From Sphingobacterium sp. R2 (GTDB lineage: Bacteria; Bacteroidota; Bacteroidia; Sphingobacteriales; Sphingobacteriaceae): a stretch of 64,000 nucleotides of DNA. Under the pieces are notes generated by a model that was not told the DNA's origin, ran no database searches, and saw only the letters and a program-made list of their open reading frames with translations. The DNA is taken from NCBI RefSeq assembly GCF_040760075.1, contig NZ_CP142884.1, forward strand, positions 1,736,001 to 1,800,000, read 5' to 3'. Below, one piece after another: positions 34,199 through 45,058 of this stretch (position 1 is the first letter of the stretch; the number at the start of each line of letters is the position of its first letter). Both the position numbers and the translations under genes were made by a program.

Positions 34199-35242
34199 AT
34201 GAATCTTAATGTATCATTACCCAATAAGGAGCTTTTTTTTCGAGCACTCAACTCCCCTGATACGGTAGAGGAAGATTTGATTTTGGCCTTGATTGAAAAA
34301 TACCCTTACGCACAGAGCCTACGATTTGTTTATGAACGTAAAGTTTTTGAAAAAAATCAAACTGTTCAGAATTTATCTTCCACTTTGTTATATGCTTGTT
34401 CCCCGAGTTGGCTTTATGAATTTGTGCATGTTAAATCTGCCGTAGATTCTGCAGCAATAATGCCATCGGATGAATTATTAGTGGATGAGGAATCTATTGG
34501 CGATTGTCGTGTTGTCGAAATTGCGGCCGATGGAGGAATAGAGGAGGATGAGTTGAATCGTTTGATTGAGGTTGGGGTTGCAACAGATTATTTTCGGTCG
34601 AATAATCAACAGGATGTAACTAGTGGTGATTTGCAGGAGTCTCCAGTTGTGGCCGCGGTTCCTCAGGAATCTGTTGCCGACGAAAGTAATGATAATCACG
34701 AGCATGTTTCTGTTTATGATGATGATACGATGCCCTACAGTTTTTTGTGGTGGCTACATAAAACAAGATTGGAGTATGCGCATACTTATCAGCCTTACGT
34801 TAAATCTCCTTTGAGTCCAATGAAGCCATCGCGTGATGATGTTGAAAAAATTCATGAAAAACTGGATAGCCAGCTATTAGATCAACAGATCCGTGAGAAT
34901 ATTTTTCATTTGCAACCGCCTGAGGCGAAATTAAGTGATGAGGTTAAAACAACGGTCGCTTTTCAGATACCGCGTAAATCTGACAAGGTCATTGAGAAGT
35001 TTATCCGCGAAGAACCTATCATTCAGCCGCTACAAGCGGAGAAGTTGGATTTAGAGAATAAAGCCAGGAAAAGTTCGGAAGATCAATACTCACTCGTTAC
35101 CGAAACGCTTGCAAAAATCTATGTGGAACAGGGCTTATATCCAAAGGCAATAGAGGTTTACAAAAAATTAGTTTTGAAATATCCAGAAAAAAATGCTTAC
35201 TTTGCGGCACGCATAACAGAATTAGAAAAGAAATTAAATTAA
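34199..35242 (+). CDS. Hypothetical protein with C-terminal TPR motif
   Basis: 347 residues, no signal peptide. The N-terminus (LPNKELFFRALNSPDTVEEDLILALIEKYPYAQSLRFVYE) is helical and conserved in position next to lptE; the middle (~95-200) is acidic and probably disordered; the last ~60 residues form a TPR-like pair (LAKIYVEQGLYPKAIEVYKKLVLKYP). Function unknown. ATG 34199 (MNLNVSLPNKE) starts 13 nt after the lptE stop; a longer TTG start would overlap lptE and is less likely. Confidence 0.75.
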   Translation: MNLNVSLPNKELFFRALNSPDTVEEDLILALIEKYPYAQSLRFVYERKVFEKNQTVQNLSSTLLYACSPSWLYEFVHVKSAVDSAAIMPSDELLVDEESIGDCRVVEIAADGGIEEDELNRLIEVGVATDYFRSNNQQDVTSGDLQESPVVAAVPQESVADESNDNHEHVSVYDDDTMPYSFLWWLHKTRLEYAHTYQPYVKSPLSPMKPSRDDVEKIHEKLDSQLLDQQIRENIFHLQPPEAKLSDEVKTTVAFQIPRKSDKVIEKFIREEPIIQPLQAEKLDLENKARKSSEDQYSLVTETLAKIYVEQGLYPKAIEVYKKLVLKYPEKNAYFAARITELEKKLN

Positions 35243-35254
35243 TAACATAAAGAG

Positions 35255-35668
35255 ATGCAAGGATTATTAATCGGTTTAATCATATTGGCTAGTATTATTT
35301 TAGCGTTTTTGGTTTTAATCCAAAATCCTAAAGGAGGAGGTTTATCATCTGGTTTTTCGGGTGGAACGAATCTTATGGGTGTAAAACGTACAGGTGACAT
35401 TTTGGAAAAAGGTACTTGGATCATGGTTATTGCCATCATGGTATTTAGCTTGGGTGTAAATATTATTGGAACATCTCCAAGCACATCCAAAGGAGGATTG
35501 GGGGGGCAAATTGAAGCGCCTGCTCAACAAGGTCCATTGAACTTAGGTACTGGACAAAATCCTGCTGGTGCTCCTGCTGGACAAGAGCAAACAGCTCCGG
35601 CTCAATCTCAGGAAAAAGTACCTGCAACAGCGCCTACCGCTAAACCGGCAGAAGAGGCTAAAAAATAG
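35255..35668 (+). CDS. secG: Preprotein translocase subunit SecG
   Basis: 137 residues: a first span (GLLIGLIILASIILAFLVLIQ) leading to the SecG signature QNPKGGGLSSGFSGG, and a second span (GTWIMVIAIMVFSLGVNII). The C-terminal ~50 residues are an Ala/Pro/Gln-rich disordered tail, typical of Bacteroidota SecG. Auxiliary subunit of SecYEG. Last gene of the miaB run. Confidence 0.94.
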   Translation: MQGLLIGLIILASIILAFLVLIQNPKGGGLSSGFSGGTNLMGVKRTGDILEKGTWIMVIAIMVFSLGVNIIGTSPSTSKGGLGGQIEAPAQQGPLNLGTGQNPAGAPAGQEQTAPAQSQEKVPATAPTAKPAEEAKK

Positions 35669-36005
35669 TTGTCAATAAAAAATTATACGCCCTGTTTGTG
35701 AAAGCAAACGGGGCTTTTTGTTTTCTGTATTTTTTAGACGTTGTTGTCAATGAAAGGATCGTGAACGTTTTGCTAAGCGGATTAAGCGTATTAAATTGAA
35801 TGGATATTTGGTAAGCAGAAGTAAGACTGGCAGACATAAAATGACAGTGTGACAGCAAAATGAATTTTTGTCGATTGGGATGTTAACTTTTGTGTGAAAA
35901 ATTGTCTTAAAAGCTCTTCCAATTACAATTGGCATAAAAGATGATGTGCTTATAGCGATTATAACATAAAAATAAATTCAAAAACAGATAAAAAGTAAAT
36001 TAATT
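35669..36005. other. Intergenic region between secG and groES
   Basis: 337 nt without a gene. It holds the secG terminator and the groESL promoter region. A 14-bp palindrome CCAATTACAATTGG lies at 35919-35932. There is no CIRCE element (TTAGCACTC-N9-GAGTGCTAA) and no perfect TAnnTTTG; the nearest is TAACTTTTG near 35884-35892, with one extra base. Confidence 0.6.
35689..35719 (+). terminator. Terminator of secG
   Basis: GCCCTGTTTG (35689-35698) and CAAACGGGGC (35705-35714) pair with one G-U, followed by TTTTT. Confidence 0.9.
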
Positions 36006-36281
36006 ATGGCATTAAGTATCAAACCTATCGGAGACAGAGTAGTAGTAGAAGCTGCTCCAGCAGAAGAAAAAACAGCTTCAGGGTTGTATATCCCCGATAC
36101 AGCAAAAGAAAAACCATCTCAAGGTACAGTAGTTGCTGTAGGTACAGGTAAAGTTGACGAACCGTTAACTGTGAAAGTTGGTGACAAAGTATTATACGGA
36201 AAATACGCAGGTACTGAAATTACTTACGAAGGAAAAGAGTACTTAATTATGCGTGAGTCTGATATTTACGCAGTCATCTAA
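36006..36281 (+). CDS. groES: Co-chaperonin GroES
   Basis: 91 residues: the beta-barrel start [26 protein letters not shown] with the mobile loop in [17 protein letters not shown] that contacts GroEL, and the roof-region [17 protein letters not shown]. Forms the heptameric lid of the GroEL chamber. Followed by groEL after an unusually long 160-nt gap. Confidence 0.97.
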   Translation: MALSIKPIGDRVVVEAAPAEEKTASGLYIPDTAKEKPSQGTVVAVGTGKVDEPLTVKVGDKVLYGKYAGTEITYEGKEYLIMRESDIYAVI

Positions 36282-36438
36282 TTCATACAAAAGATTATTT
36301 AAAAATGAGCTTACTGGCTCGGTTAAAAATTCAAGTTTATTTTAGTGGAGTTGTAAATGTGCATATTAAAAGATAAAACCGGTTTACGGTTTAGTATACT
36401 ATCTTCATTACACTTCTTGAAATACTTAATACTTATAA

Positions 36439-38079
<1,641 letters not shown>

Positions 38080-38098
38080 GATCATCCCATTTCTAAAT

Positions 38099-38142
38099 AA
38101 AAAGAAAGGCTCATTTGGAATTCCAAATGAGCCTTTCTTTTT
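38099..38142. terminator. Perfect 44-nt palindromic terminator between groEL and ggt
   Basis: 38099-38120 is the exact reverse complement of 38121-38142, centred on GGAATTCC, with A/T runs at each end. Serves both convergent genes. Confidence 0.9.
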
Positions 38143-38147
38143 GTTCT

Positions 38148-39848
38148 TTAATAGCCTTTTGCCGTATCGTCTCCACGCGGGTCGGCTCCTGTCTGTAATT
38201 TACCATTTGGTAATACAAGTATATTCTCCACACGACCGATTGTCCCTCTCGGATTTATCGTATAGCCATCTTTTGTCAATTGATCACGTAGATTGACATC
38301 GATTGCGTTATTTTCGACGTCAATACGATCAGGAAGCCATTGATGATGAAATCTTGGCAGGCTTACAGCTGATTGGGCATTTTGTCGGAAGTCAATAACG
38401 TTGAGGATGGTCTGAAAAACAGAGGTAATGATAGTTGATCCTCCAGGGGTTCCTACAACCATAAATAGTTTGCCATCTTTTTCTACAATAGTGGGTGTCA
38501 TTGAGCTGAGCATCCTTTTGCCAGGCTGAATCTCGTTCGCTTTTTCCCCAGTAAGCCCATACATGTTTGGGACACCGGTCTTTACGGAGAAATCGTCCAT
38601 TTCATTGTTTAGGAGAAAACCTGCGCCCTCCACAAATACTCCTGAGCCATAAGAATCATTAAGTGTTGTTGTAATGGATACTGCATTCCCTTGCTCGTCT
38701 ACGATATTGAAATGTGTCGTTTGTTCACTTTCATAGCCAGGAATGACATCTGCATTGACATCTTTGCTTGATGTCGCTTTATGGAAATTGAATGAATGGA
38801 GTTTATGCGCATTTGAGGCAGAGTCAATAAGCTGTTGGATGGGTACCTTAATGAAATCAGGATCGCCCAAATACTTAGCCCGATTGGCATATACATAGCG
38901 TTCAGCTTCGACTATGACACGAATGGTTGAATCGGTCTGAAAGCCCCAGCGCTGAAGTGGGAACTGTTCGACTGATTTGAGCAGGGCTAAAAGAGATGTT
39001 CCCCCACTCGAAGGCGGCGGCATGGAAATCACTCTGTGGCCCCTATAATTTGCGGAAATTGGGGTACGCCAAAGTGCCTGATAATCCAGTAGATCTTGAT
39101 GATTGATAATACCTTTCCCTTTGTCCATTTCGGCAACAATTAAATCGGCCGTTTTACCTTTATAGAAACCGTCTCGGCCTTCCTTTGCGATTCTTTCCAG
39201 TGTTTTTGCAAGTTCCTCTTGAAGAAATAGATCTCCCGATTTCCATGGGGTAGTTTTGATAATCGCTGCACCTTTGGGGTTTAGCCTGACAAAACGATCT
39301 TTATGGCTTTCAAACTCATTGGCTTGTCTTTGACTGATTTTAAAACCTGTTCTGGCTAGCTGGATTGCGGGGAGTAGGAGATCTTTCCACTGTAATCTAC
39401 CATACTTTTTGTGTGCTTCCCACATACCCGCGACAGAACCCGGAATGCCTGATGCTAATTGACTATAAAGGCTCAGCTCTGGAACAACATTACCTTGCGC
39501 ATCAAGATACATATCTCGTGTTGCTTTTAGAGGAGCTTTCTCGCGAAAGTCCAGCGCATCTAATTGGCCATTATGATCGCGATAGAGCATAAAGCCGCCG
39601 CCGCCAATATTTCCGGCATTTGGATAAACCACTGCAAGGGCAAATTGTACGGCAACTGCAGCATCTATTGCATTTCCACCTTGTTTTAAGATCTTTACAC
39701 CAATTTCTGAAGCTAAAGGGTGAGCAGTGACTACGGCCGCCTTATTAAACGTACTGGGGTGCTCAACGCTTGAATTTAGCCGCTGTTTTGTTGTACAAGA
39801 AGCAATGAAGACGCTAGCTATGAGCGAATAGGTGATGAATTTATGCAT
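38148..39848 (-). CDS. ggt: Gamma-glutamyltransferase, lipoprotein form
   Basis: Cleaves the gamma-glutamyl bond of glutathione and related peptides in the periplasm. The 566-residue precursor has a lipobox (LIASVFIASCTT), so the enzyme is membrane-anchored. NAIDAAVAVQFALAVVYPNAGNIGGGGFMLY is the family N-domain. The autoproteolysis site that makes the catalytic Thr of the small subunit lies in EQTTHFNIVDEQGNAVSIT; LLNNEMDDFSV and GKRMLSSMTPTIV follow. Ends next to the shared groEL terminator. Confidence 0.95.
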   Translation of the reverse strand: MHKFITYSLIASVFIASCTTKQRLNSSVEHPSTFNKAAVVTAHPLASEIGVKILKQGGNAIDAAVAVQFALAVVYPNAGNIGGGGFMLYRDHNGQLDALDFREKAPLKATRDMYLDAQGNVVPELSLYSQLASGIPGSVAGMWEAHKKYGRLQWKDLLLPAIQLARTGFKISQRQANEFESHKDRFVRLNPKGAAIIKTTPWKSGDLFLQEELAKTLERIAKEGRDGFYKGKTADLIVAEMDKGKGIINHQDLLDYQALWRTPISANYRGHRVISMPPPSSGGTSLLALLKSVEQFPLQRWGFQTDSTIRVIVEAERYVYANRAKYLGDPDFIKVPIQQLIDSASNAHKLHSFNFHKATSSKDVNADVIPGYESEQTTHFNIVDEQGNAVSITTTLNDSYGSGVFVEGAGFLLNNEMDDFSVKTGVPNMYGLTGEKANEIQPGKRMLSSMTPTIVEKDGKLFMVVGTPGGSTIITSVFQTILNVIDFRQNAQSAVSLPRFHHQWLPDRIDVENNAIDVNLRDQLTKDGYTINPRGTIGRVENILVLPNGKLQTGADPRGDDTAKGY

Positions 39849-39911
39849 CGTATCCGACTTAAAGTTTTAAATAGTATCTCAGGGAGTTGTAGAAATAATC
39901 TTATTACGTTA

Positions 39912-40238
39912 TTACTTAAGCTTGGTGTTGTTTTTATGCCTGTCGGCGTCCCGAATTGATTTCTTTTGAAGATTTTGTTCCAAAGCCGCTGTTAGATCAA
40001 TTCCCGTTTGATTGGCAAGGCACATCAAAACGAATAATACATCGGCCATTTCATCTGCTAAATTAACTTCTTTGTCTGACTTTTTGAAAGATTGTTCTCC
40101 GTATTGCCGAGCCATTATTCGGGCAACTTCACCGACTTCTTCCATGAGTATAGCGGTGTTTGTCAACTCATTGAAATAACGTACTCCGGTACTATTGATC
40201 CATTTGTCAATAACCTCTTGTGCTTCTTTAATAGTCAT
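39912..40238 (-). CDS. MazG-like nucleotide pyrophosphohydrolase
   Basis: 108 residues, single MazG domain, with metal-binding EEVGEVARIMARQ and downstream ADEMADVLFVL (the ExxE...ExxD pattern). Such single-domain proteins hydrolyse noncanonical or housekeeping (d)NTPs; the substrate is not known. Starts 18 nt after the dtd stop and is probably cotranscribed with it, pairing two small quality-control enzymes. Confidence 0.88.
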   Translation of the reverse strand: MTIKEAQEVIDKWINSTGVRYFNELTNTAILMEEVGEVARIMARQYGEQSFKKSDKEVNLADEMADVLFVLMCLANQTGIDLTAALEQNLQKKSIRDADRHKNNTKLK

Positions 40239-40256
40239 CTTGTGTTCAATTAAAAA

Positions 40257-40715
40257 TTAAAAGTTGTCCTTATCTTTTGTGTCCATGACGATGGTAACTG
40301 GACCATCATTCAGTAGGTCAATTTTCATATCGGCTCCGAATATGCCAAGCTGAACCTCTTTTTGGAGCAATTGACTTAGCAGTAAAGCCATCTCTTCATA
40401 CATTGGTTTGGCTTTATCCGCTTTTGCTGCTCTGATAAAGGAAGGCCTGTTTCCTTTTTTTGTTTGAGCAAAGAGCGTGAATTGTGATATCAGTAGGATA
40501 TTTCCGTCTACATCTTGTATTGATTTATTCATCAAGCCCTGCTCATCCTCGAAAATGCGCAAGTTGATAAATTTTTGCCCTAGCCATTTGAGGTCGTCTA
40601 TTGTATCAGCCTCTTCAACTCCTAATAAGATCATTAGTCCTTTTTGGATATGGCCTGTAATCCGATTATTTACTGTACAAGAAGCCTTGGTAACTCGTTG
40701 TATAACTGCGCGCAT
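40257..40715 (-). CDS. dtd: D-aminoacyl-tRNA deacylase
   Basis: Removes D-amino acids (and glycine from tRNA-Ala) from mischarged tRNA. 152 residues with MRAVIQRVTKASC at the N-terminus, the SQFTLFAQTKKGNRPSF motif (SQ-T active site strand) and the C-terminal NDGPVTIV corresponding to the Gly-cisPro-containing motif of DTD (canonical NxGPVT). A TACCTTTG promoter lies 17 nt upstream of the ATG. Confidence 0.95.
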   Translation of the reverse strand: MRAVIQRVTKASCTVNNRITGHIQKGLMILLGVEEADTIDDLKWLGQKFINLRIFEDEQGLMNKSIQDVDGNILLISQFTLFAQTKKGNRPSFIRAAKADKAKPMYEEMALLLSQLLQKEVQLGIFGADMKIDLLNDGPVTIVMDTKDKDNF

Positions 40716-40732
40716 AATGAAAAGTATAAAAC

Positions 40733-40740
40733 CAAAGGTA
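40733..40740 (-). promoter_or_regulatory. -7 element (TACCTTTG) for dtd
   Basis: Perfect TAnnTTTG on the minus strand, 17 nt before the dtd ATG at 40715. Confidence 0.55.
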
Positions 40741-40792
40741 AAAATTCCAATTGTTAAACGCGATCAGAAATTCAATTTTATCCACCATATAA

Positions 40793-40836
40793 AAAGAGAT
40801 CTCTCTTTCCTCTGAAGGAAAAAAGAGAGATCTCTT
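40793..40836 (-). terminator. Terminator downstream of the thiamine-type TonB receptor
   Basis: A long perfect stem (AAAGAGATCTCTC... with its complement, 40793-40810 and 40816-40836) followed on the minus strand by TTTTT. Separates the receptor from dtd. Confidence 0.8.
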
Positions 40837-40922
40837 TGTTAGCAGTGTTTGATCAGAGAGCATATTCAGTGTGGTTTGCCCGTTGTTATCGGCTGTTGGA
40901 TTAACAGGTTCTTGTAAAAATT

Positions 40923-43357
40923 CTAGAATTTGATATTAAGGCCCAATAGGAAATTTGTTGGTGCTTGTGGGAAATAAAAATTATAGTATTTTCGGCTATC
41001 ACCTTCCATCCAGCCAAAAGTATAGCCGTTGGCCTCATACTTCTCGTTGAATATGTTGTTGACCTGTAATGTTGCACTGATGTTTTTAAAGCCCAATGCT
41101 GTAAAACTATAGTTTGCCAGAAGATTGTTGACAAAATAAGATGAAATGCTTCTTTCTTTGGCAGATGAATTATCCAGGTATTGTCTGGCCACAAATTTGG
41201 ACAAAAGGGAAAATGTAAGTGGTGTTATAGGGCTATAAGAGAAATTATTTGACAAAATAGTTCCTGGAGACAATGCGATGTCCGTTTTCGTATAAAAAAT
41301 CCGTGTATCACCAATTACCTCTTCAAAGTTTTTGATTTTATTTTGGCTAAAACTCGCAGTTGCTTTCCAATTAAGCTGCTTATTGATGTTCCATGAGACA
41401 TCGAACTCGATGCCGATCCGATAGCTATTGTTGACATTTTGGCGAATCGGAGAACCTGTATCACTGATTTCGCCAGTTGGAATCAGCTGATTTTTGTAAA
41501 ACATACCATATCCATTCAACCCGATGTTAAGTTTTTCGTTTGCAAATCGGTAACCAAATTCGATATCCTGCATTTTCTCCGGTGTTGGATCAGGTAAACT
41601 GCTGTTTTTTTCAATAAAATCTTTGCGAACAGGCTCTTTTTGTGCAAAGGCATAGGAAGCGTACACATTTGAATAATCATTTAAAAGATAGGTTGCGCCT
41701 GCTTTTGGGTTTAAGAAGTTGAATTTTGGGTGATAGTTATAGTTTTTGACTTTATCGTCATCGCCATACATGTGATAGTCGACATTTCTATATTGGACAT
41801 CAGCCATCAGAATCCATTGGTCCAATTTGTAATCGATCTTTAGGAAATTACTGAAATCATTTTTTTGTGATTTTCCGAAGTAGTAGTTTTCATCCAGAAA
41901 TCCTGTTGAGGCATATTGTGCCCATATGACTTGACCATAATGTTTTCCTCTATATTGATTGTAGGCTCCCCCCAGGTAATCTCCAGCTGATCGTTGGGTT
42001 TATAATTGAGGGAGTAAGTCAAACCATAAAAATAGTTGTCCAACCATCTTCTGCGCACTAGATCTGTTTTTTGTATGGTATCTTTTCCGATAATTACATC
42101 AGGCAGACCATATTTACTCAATTTATCGGCAGATCTCATTTCTTCATAGTAGCCATAACCTCTGGTGTAATGGAGGGCGGTATTAAGTGTTACCTTGTCA
42201 CTTAGGATATTGGTGTAATGAAGCTGATGATGTTTTTGCGTATAATTATCAGTTTGATTTTTATAGGTGTACAGGTTATAGTTTCGACCAGCATTCATAA
42301 ATCGATCTTTTTCAGCTCCTGCTATTTCGAGGGCGTTATCGGCATAATCATCCATACGTGACCGATCTCCAGTAATTAACGGTTCGGGAACGCCATTCCA
42401 GGCCTGATATGTTTTTTCTTTTCCCCAGAATACAATTCCTTTTAGGATGTGTTTCTTACCATAATAACCACCATCTACATAGAAAGATTGTAGGTCTGAA
42501 CTCCCCCTTTCAATATAGCCATCGCTGCTAATTCGGGATAATCTGGCATTGAATGCAAATTTGTCATTGATCAGTCCAGTGCCCACTTTCACGGTATTTT
42601 TCCATGTGTTATACGAACCGAACGAATTGTTAAGTTCTGCATAGGGATGTTCAGCCAATGTATTGGATTGAATATTTAATGAAGCTCCAAATGATCCGGC
42701 CCCGTTTGTTGAGGTGCCGATTCCTCGTTGAACTTGGATGCTCTCTGTGGAAGAAGCAAAGTCAGGAAGATTGACAAAAAATGAGCCCATGCTCTCCGCA
42801 TCATTTAGCGGAATGCCATTTAACGTTACGTTGATTCGTTGATTATCTGATCCGCGGATGGTCATTCCTGTATAACCGATGCCCGCTCCGGCGTCTGAAT
42901 TTACCTGTACCGATGGTGTTTGGTTAAGCAGAAAAGGGATATCTTGTCCGAGATTGTTTTTTGTAATTTCCTCTTTTGAGATGTTTTTGAAGGTTGTAGG
43001 CGCATTTCTTTTAGCGCGGGTAGATTGGACGAGCACCTCTTCCATTTGTATGGTAGTTGGTTCTAATTCGACCAGTATTTCCATATTATCTTTTATGTTT
43101 ACATTGCGGATCCATGTTTTATATCCAATAGAGGAGATTTGAATGTGATGTTGCCCGGTGTTGATATGATGGAGCTTAATGATTCCATGGTTGTCTGACT
43201 GACCATGGAAGGAAGCTTGGCCATCGATAGATACGGAAACGTTTTGTAAAGGATTTTGGCTACTCTTATCTACAGTTTTAATTGTCAGATTTTGCTGCGC
43301 AATGGCAACTTGCATCGAAATAGTAGCTAAGGAGCTACAAATCAAAAATTTGATCAT
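40923..43357 (-). pseudogene. TonB-dependent receptor under TPP control, split by a one-base frameshift
   Basis: Two frames make one receptor of ~810 residues. The first (from ATG 43357, MIKFLICSSLATISM) has a signal peptide, a carboxypeptidase-like regulatory domain (~25-105) and a TonB plug (IRGSDNQRINVTLNGIPLNDAES). It runs out of frame after ...QLEITWG at a run of six G (minus strand, 41968-41973) and stops near 41840. Restoring one G gives TWGGAYNQYRGKHYGQV and joins smoothly to the second frame (KLDQWILMADVQYRNVDYH), which carries the barrel to its terminal strand FLLGLNIKF at 40923. The TPP riboswitch upstream indicates thiamine or thiamine-precursor uptake. A real inactivating or phase-variable indel and an assembly error are both possible. 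Confidence 0.85.
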
Positions 43358-43424
43358 GGTAATGTATTTTGTTTGAGTTAAACAAATCATAGCAAGGGGT
43401 TACTATGACCGCACTATTTAACTA

Positions 43425-43530
43425 ACCTCTCCCTACGCCAGCATTATCTGGATCAGGTGTACAGAATTTAATCTGTTGGGTATAATCTCAGCCTGTATTT
43501 GTGTTCCTGACAAAACAAGGCACCCCTATT
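43425..43530 (-). promoter_or_regulatory. TPP (THI-box) riboswitch
   Basis: On the minus strand: GGGGTGCC (43522-43529) opens P1/P2, then the conserved CTGAGA (43486-43491) and ACCC (43478-43481), ACCTGATC (43451-43458), and the closing GGCGTAGGGA (43430-43439). These are the invariant blocks of the thiamine pyrophosphate aptamer in the right order. About 70 nt separates it from ATG 43357; GGTTA/TAACC in that stretch could form the expression-platform hairpin. It controls the TonB receptor and explains its thiamine assignment. Confidence 0.95.
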
Positions 43531-43764
43531 TGATGCTGCGAATATATAGATTAAAAATTGAAAAGCGATATAAAGAAGTATTTTATGACAAATTAAACAA
43601 GGGAAGTTGTGTTGTTATTTCTTTTTGGTTAATATTTTATGTAAATTGTTGTTTTTGGTATATATTGTTCTTTTTAGGTACCTTGGCATAGATTTTTCTA
43701 CTAGTGGTATGTATTTATACAAGTCTAAAAATTTTAGTTACTAAATTGATAGTGAGGAGATAAT

Positions 43765-44940
43765 ATGTTAAAATATTTAAGCGCTAATTATATTCTGCCG
43801 ATTAGCTCGATGCCGATAAAAGATGGTATTGTTGCGGTAGATGAGGAGGGGGTAATTCAAGGTATATTTGACCCAACGTCATTTACACCTATGGATAATG
43901 GTCAGGTCGAGAAATACGAAGGGGTTATAATTCCGGGTTTCATCAACGCGCATTGCCACATTGAATTGTCGCATATGAAAGGTATCGTTGCTAAAGGTAC
44001 AGGGCTTCCGAGCTTTTTGAGTAAGGTGATGACAACGCGTTCGGCTTCGATGAAAAAAATAGATGAAGCAATGGCAAAAGCCGACAGAGAGATGTACGAA
44101 AATGGTATTGTCGCAGTTGGCGATCACGCTAATACGGATAATTCTTCAAAATTGAAGGACGATTCTGAAATCTTGTATCACACATTTGTAGAAGTGATCG
44201 GAATTGAGCCGGACGAAGCCGATTTTAAGTTGAAGGAGGCTAAATCACTGATCCAAGAGTTTAGGAATGGCCATGTGTCTATCACGCCACATGCCCCCTA
44301 TTCTTGCTCCAAAGTACTTTTTAAAAAATTCAAGAAAGTAATTTCGGAAACAAACATTATCAGTATTCATAATCAGGAAAGTGAGGAAGAGAATAAGTTG
44401 TTCCGTTATAAAATGGGCGAATTCTTAGACTTTTATAAAAGTATCGGAAAAAATGCAGATACGATAAAAGCGCAGGCAAGAAATTCAATTCAATCTTATC
44501 TGCCTTATTTGCCTTACCCAAATAAATTGTTGTTGGTTCATAATACCTATACATCTTTAAAAGATTTTGATTTTGTTGAGCGTATGGGGCGTGACGTCAC
44601 GTGGTGCTTATGTCCGAAAGCTAACCTTTATATTGAGGGGACTCTACCTAAAATACAGAACTTTTTAAATTCGGGACAACGTATTGTGATCGGAACCGAT
44701 AGTTTAGCTTCCAACGATACCTTGTCCATTCTGGATGAACTAAAGGTGTTACATGCACACTTCGAGGATCTTGATTTCTTACAGACTATCCAATGGGCCA
44801 CGATTAATGGCGCTATTGCGTTAAATATTCAGGACGAATATGGATCGTTGGAGGTGGGTAAAAAGCCAGGTGTTGTTTTGCTGCAGGGGATGGAACATAT
44901 GCGCTTAACTGATGATGTGAAGGTAAAACGCTTAGTCTAG
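43765..44940 (+). CDS. Amidohydrolase-superfamily deaminase/hydrolase (TRZ/ATZ-like)
   Basis: 391 residues, TIM-barrel metalloenzyme: HxH in IPGFINAHCHIELSHMKG, a third His in SITPHAPYSCS, a later His in IISIHNQES, and the Asp of VIGTDSLASNDTLSILDEL. The pattern is that of the cytosine-deaminase/chlorohydrolase branch, which includes aminodeoxyfutalosine deaminase of menaquinone synthesis; I cannot fix the substrate. An unusually good purine-rich ribosome-binding site (GAGGAG) lies 8 nt before the ATG, rare in this phylum. Divergent from the TPP-controlled receptor. Confidence 0.82.
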   Translation: MLKYLSANYILPISSMPIKDGIVAVDEEGVIQGIFDPTSFTPMDNGQVEKYEGVIIPGFINAHCHIELSHMKGIVAKGTGLPSFLSKVMTTRSASMKKIDEAMAKADREMYENGIVAVGDHANTDNSSKLKDDSEILYHTFVEVIGIEPDEADFKLKEAKSLIQEFRNGHVSITPHAPYSCSKVLFKKFKKVISETNIISIHNQESEEENKLFRYKMGEFLDFYKSIGKNADTIKAQARNSIQSYLPYLPYPNKLLLVHNTYTSLKDFDFVERMGRDVTWCLCPKANLYIEGTLPKIQNFLNSGQRIVIGTDSLASNDTLSILDELKVLHAHFEDLDFLQTIQWATINGAIALNIQDEYGSLEVGKKPGVVLLQGMEHMRLTDDVKVKRLV

Positions 44941-44963
44941 TATTTTATTCCCCAAAACTTCTG

Positions 44964-44971
44964 TACTTTTG
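44964..44971 (+). promoter_or_regulatory. -7 element (TACTTTTG) for the acylphosphatase-flippase unit
   Basis: Perfect TAnnTTTG, 87 nt upstream of the acylphosphatase ATG. The predicted leader contains two hairpins. Confidence 0.45.
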
Positions 44972-44983
44972 TTTTTAATGAAC

Positions 44984-45039
44984 AACCCATGACTATATGA
45001 ATGAAATTATAGTCATGGGTTGCTCCATCTGACAGATGG
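44984..45039 (+). other. Two hairpins in the acylphosphatase leader
   Basis: AACCCATGACTATA (44984-44997) pairs perfectly over 14 bp with 45008-45021. Immediately after, CCATCT/AGATGG (45025-45039) forms a 6-bp stem with a GAC loop. Neither is followed by a T-run. They could terminate the upstream amidohydrolase transcript or shape the leader of the next operon. Confidence 0.5.
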
Positions 45040-45058
45040 AAGAAAAAATAAGTTACAG

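Noticed and set aside
35881..36005. CIRCE element before groES
   Set aside because: No TTAGCACTC-N9-GAGTGCTAA or near match is present.
38099..38142. The perfect 44-nt palindrome as a mobile-element end or operator
   Set aside because: It sits 20 nt after groEL and 6 nt before the ggt stop with A/T runs at both ends, the standard form of a bidirectional terminator.
40923..41825. A separate 300-residue outer-membrane protein gene
   Set aside because: Its N-terminus continues the barrel of the upstream frame exactly when one G is restored, and it lacks a signal peptide. It is the second half of a frameshifted receptor.
43425..43530. A small protein gene in the region upstream of the amidohydrolase
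   Set aside because: The open frame at 43476-43691 (plus) is antisense to the TPP riboswitch, whose conserved blocks explain the sequence.
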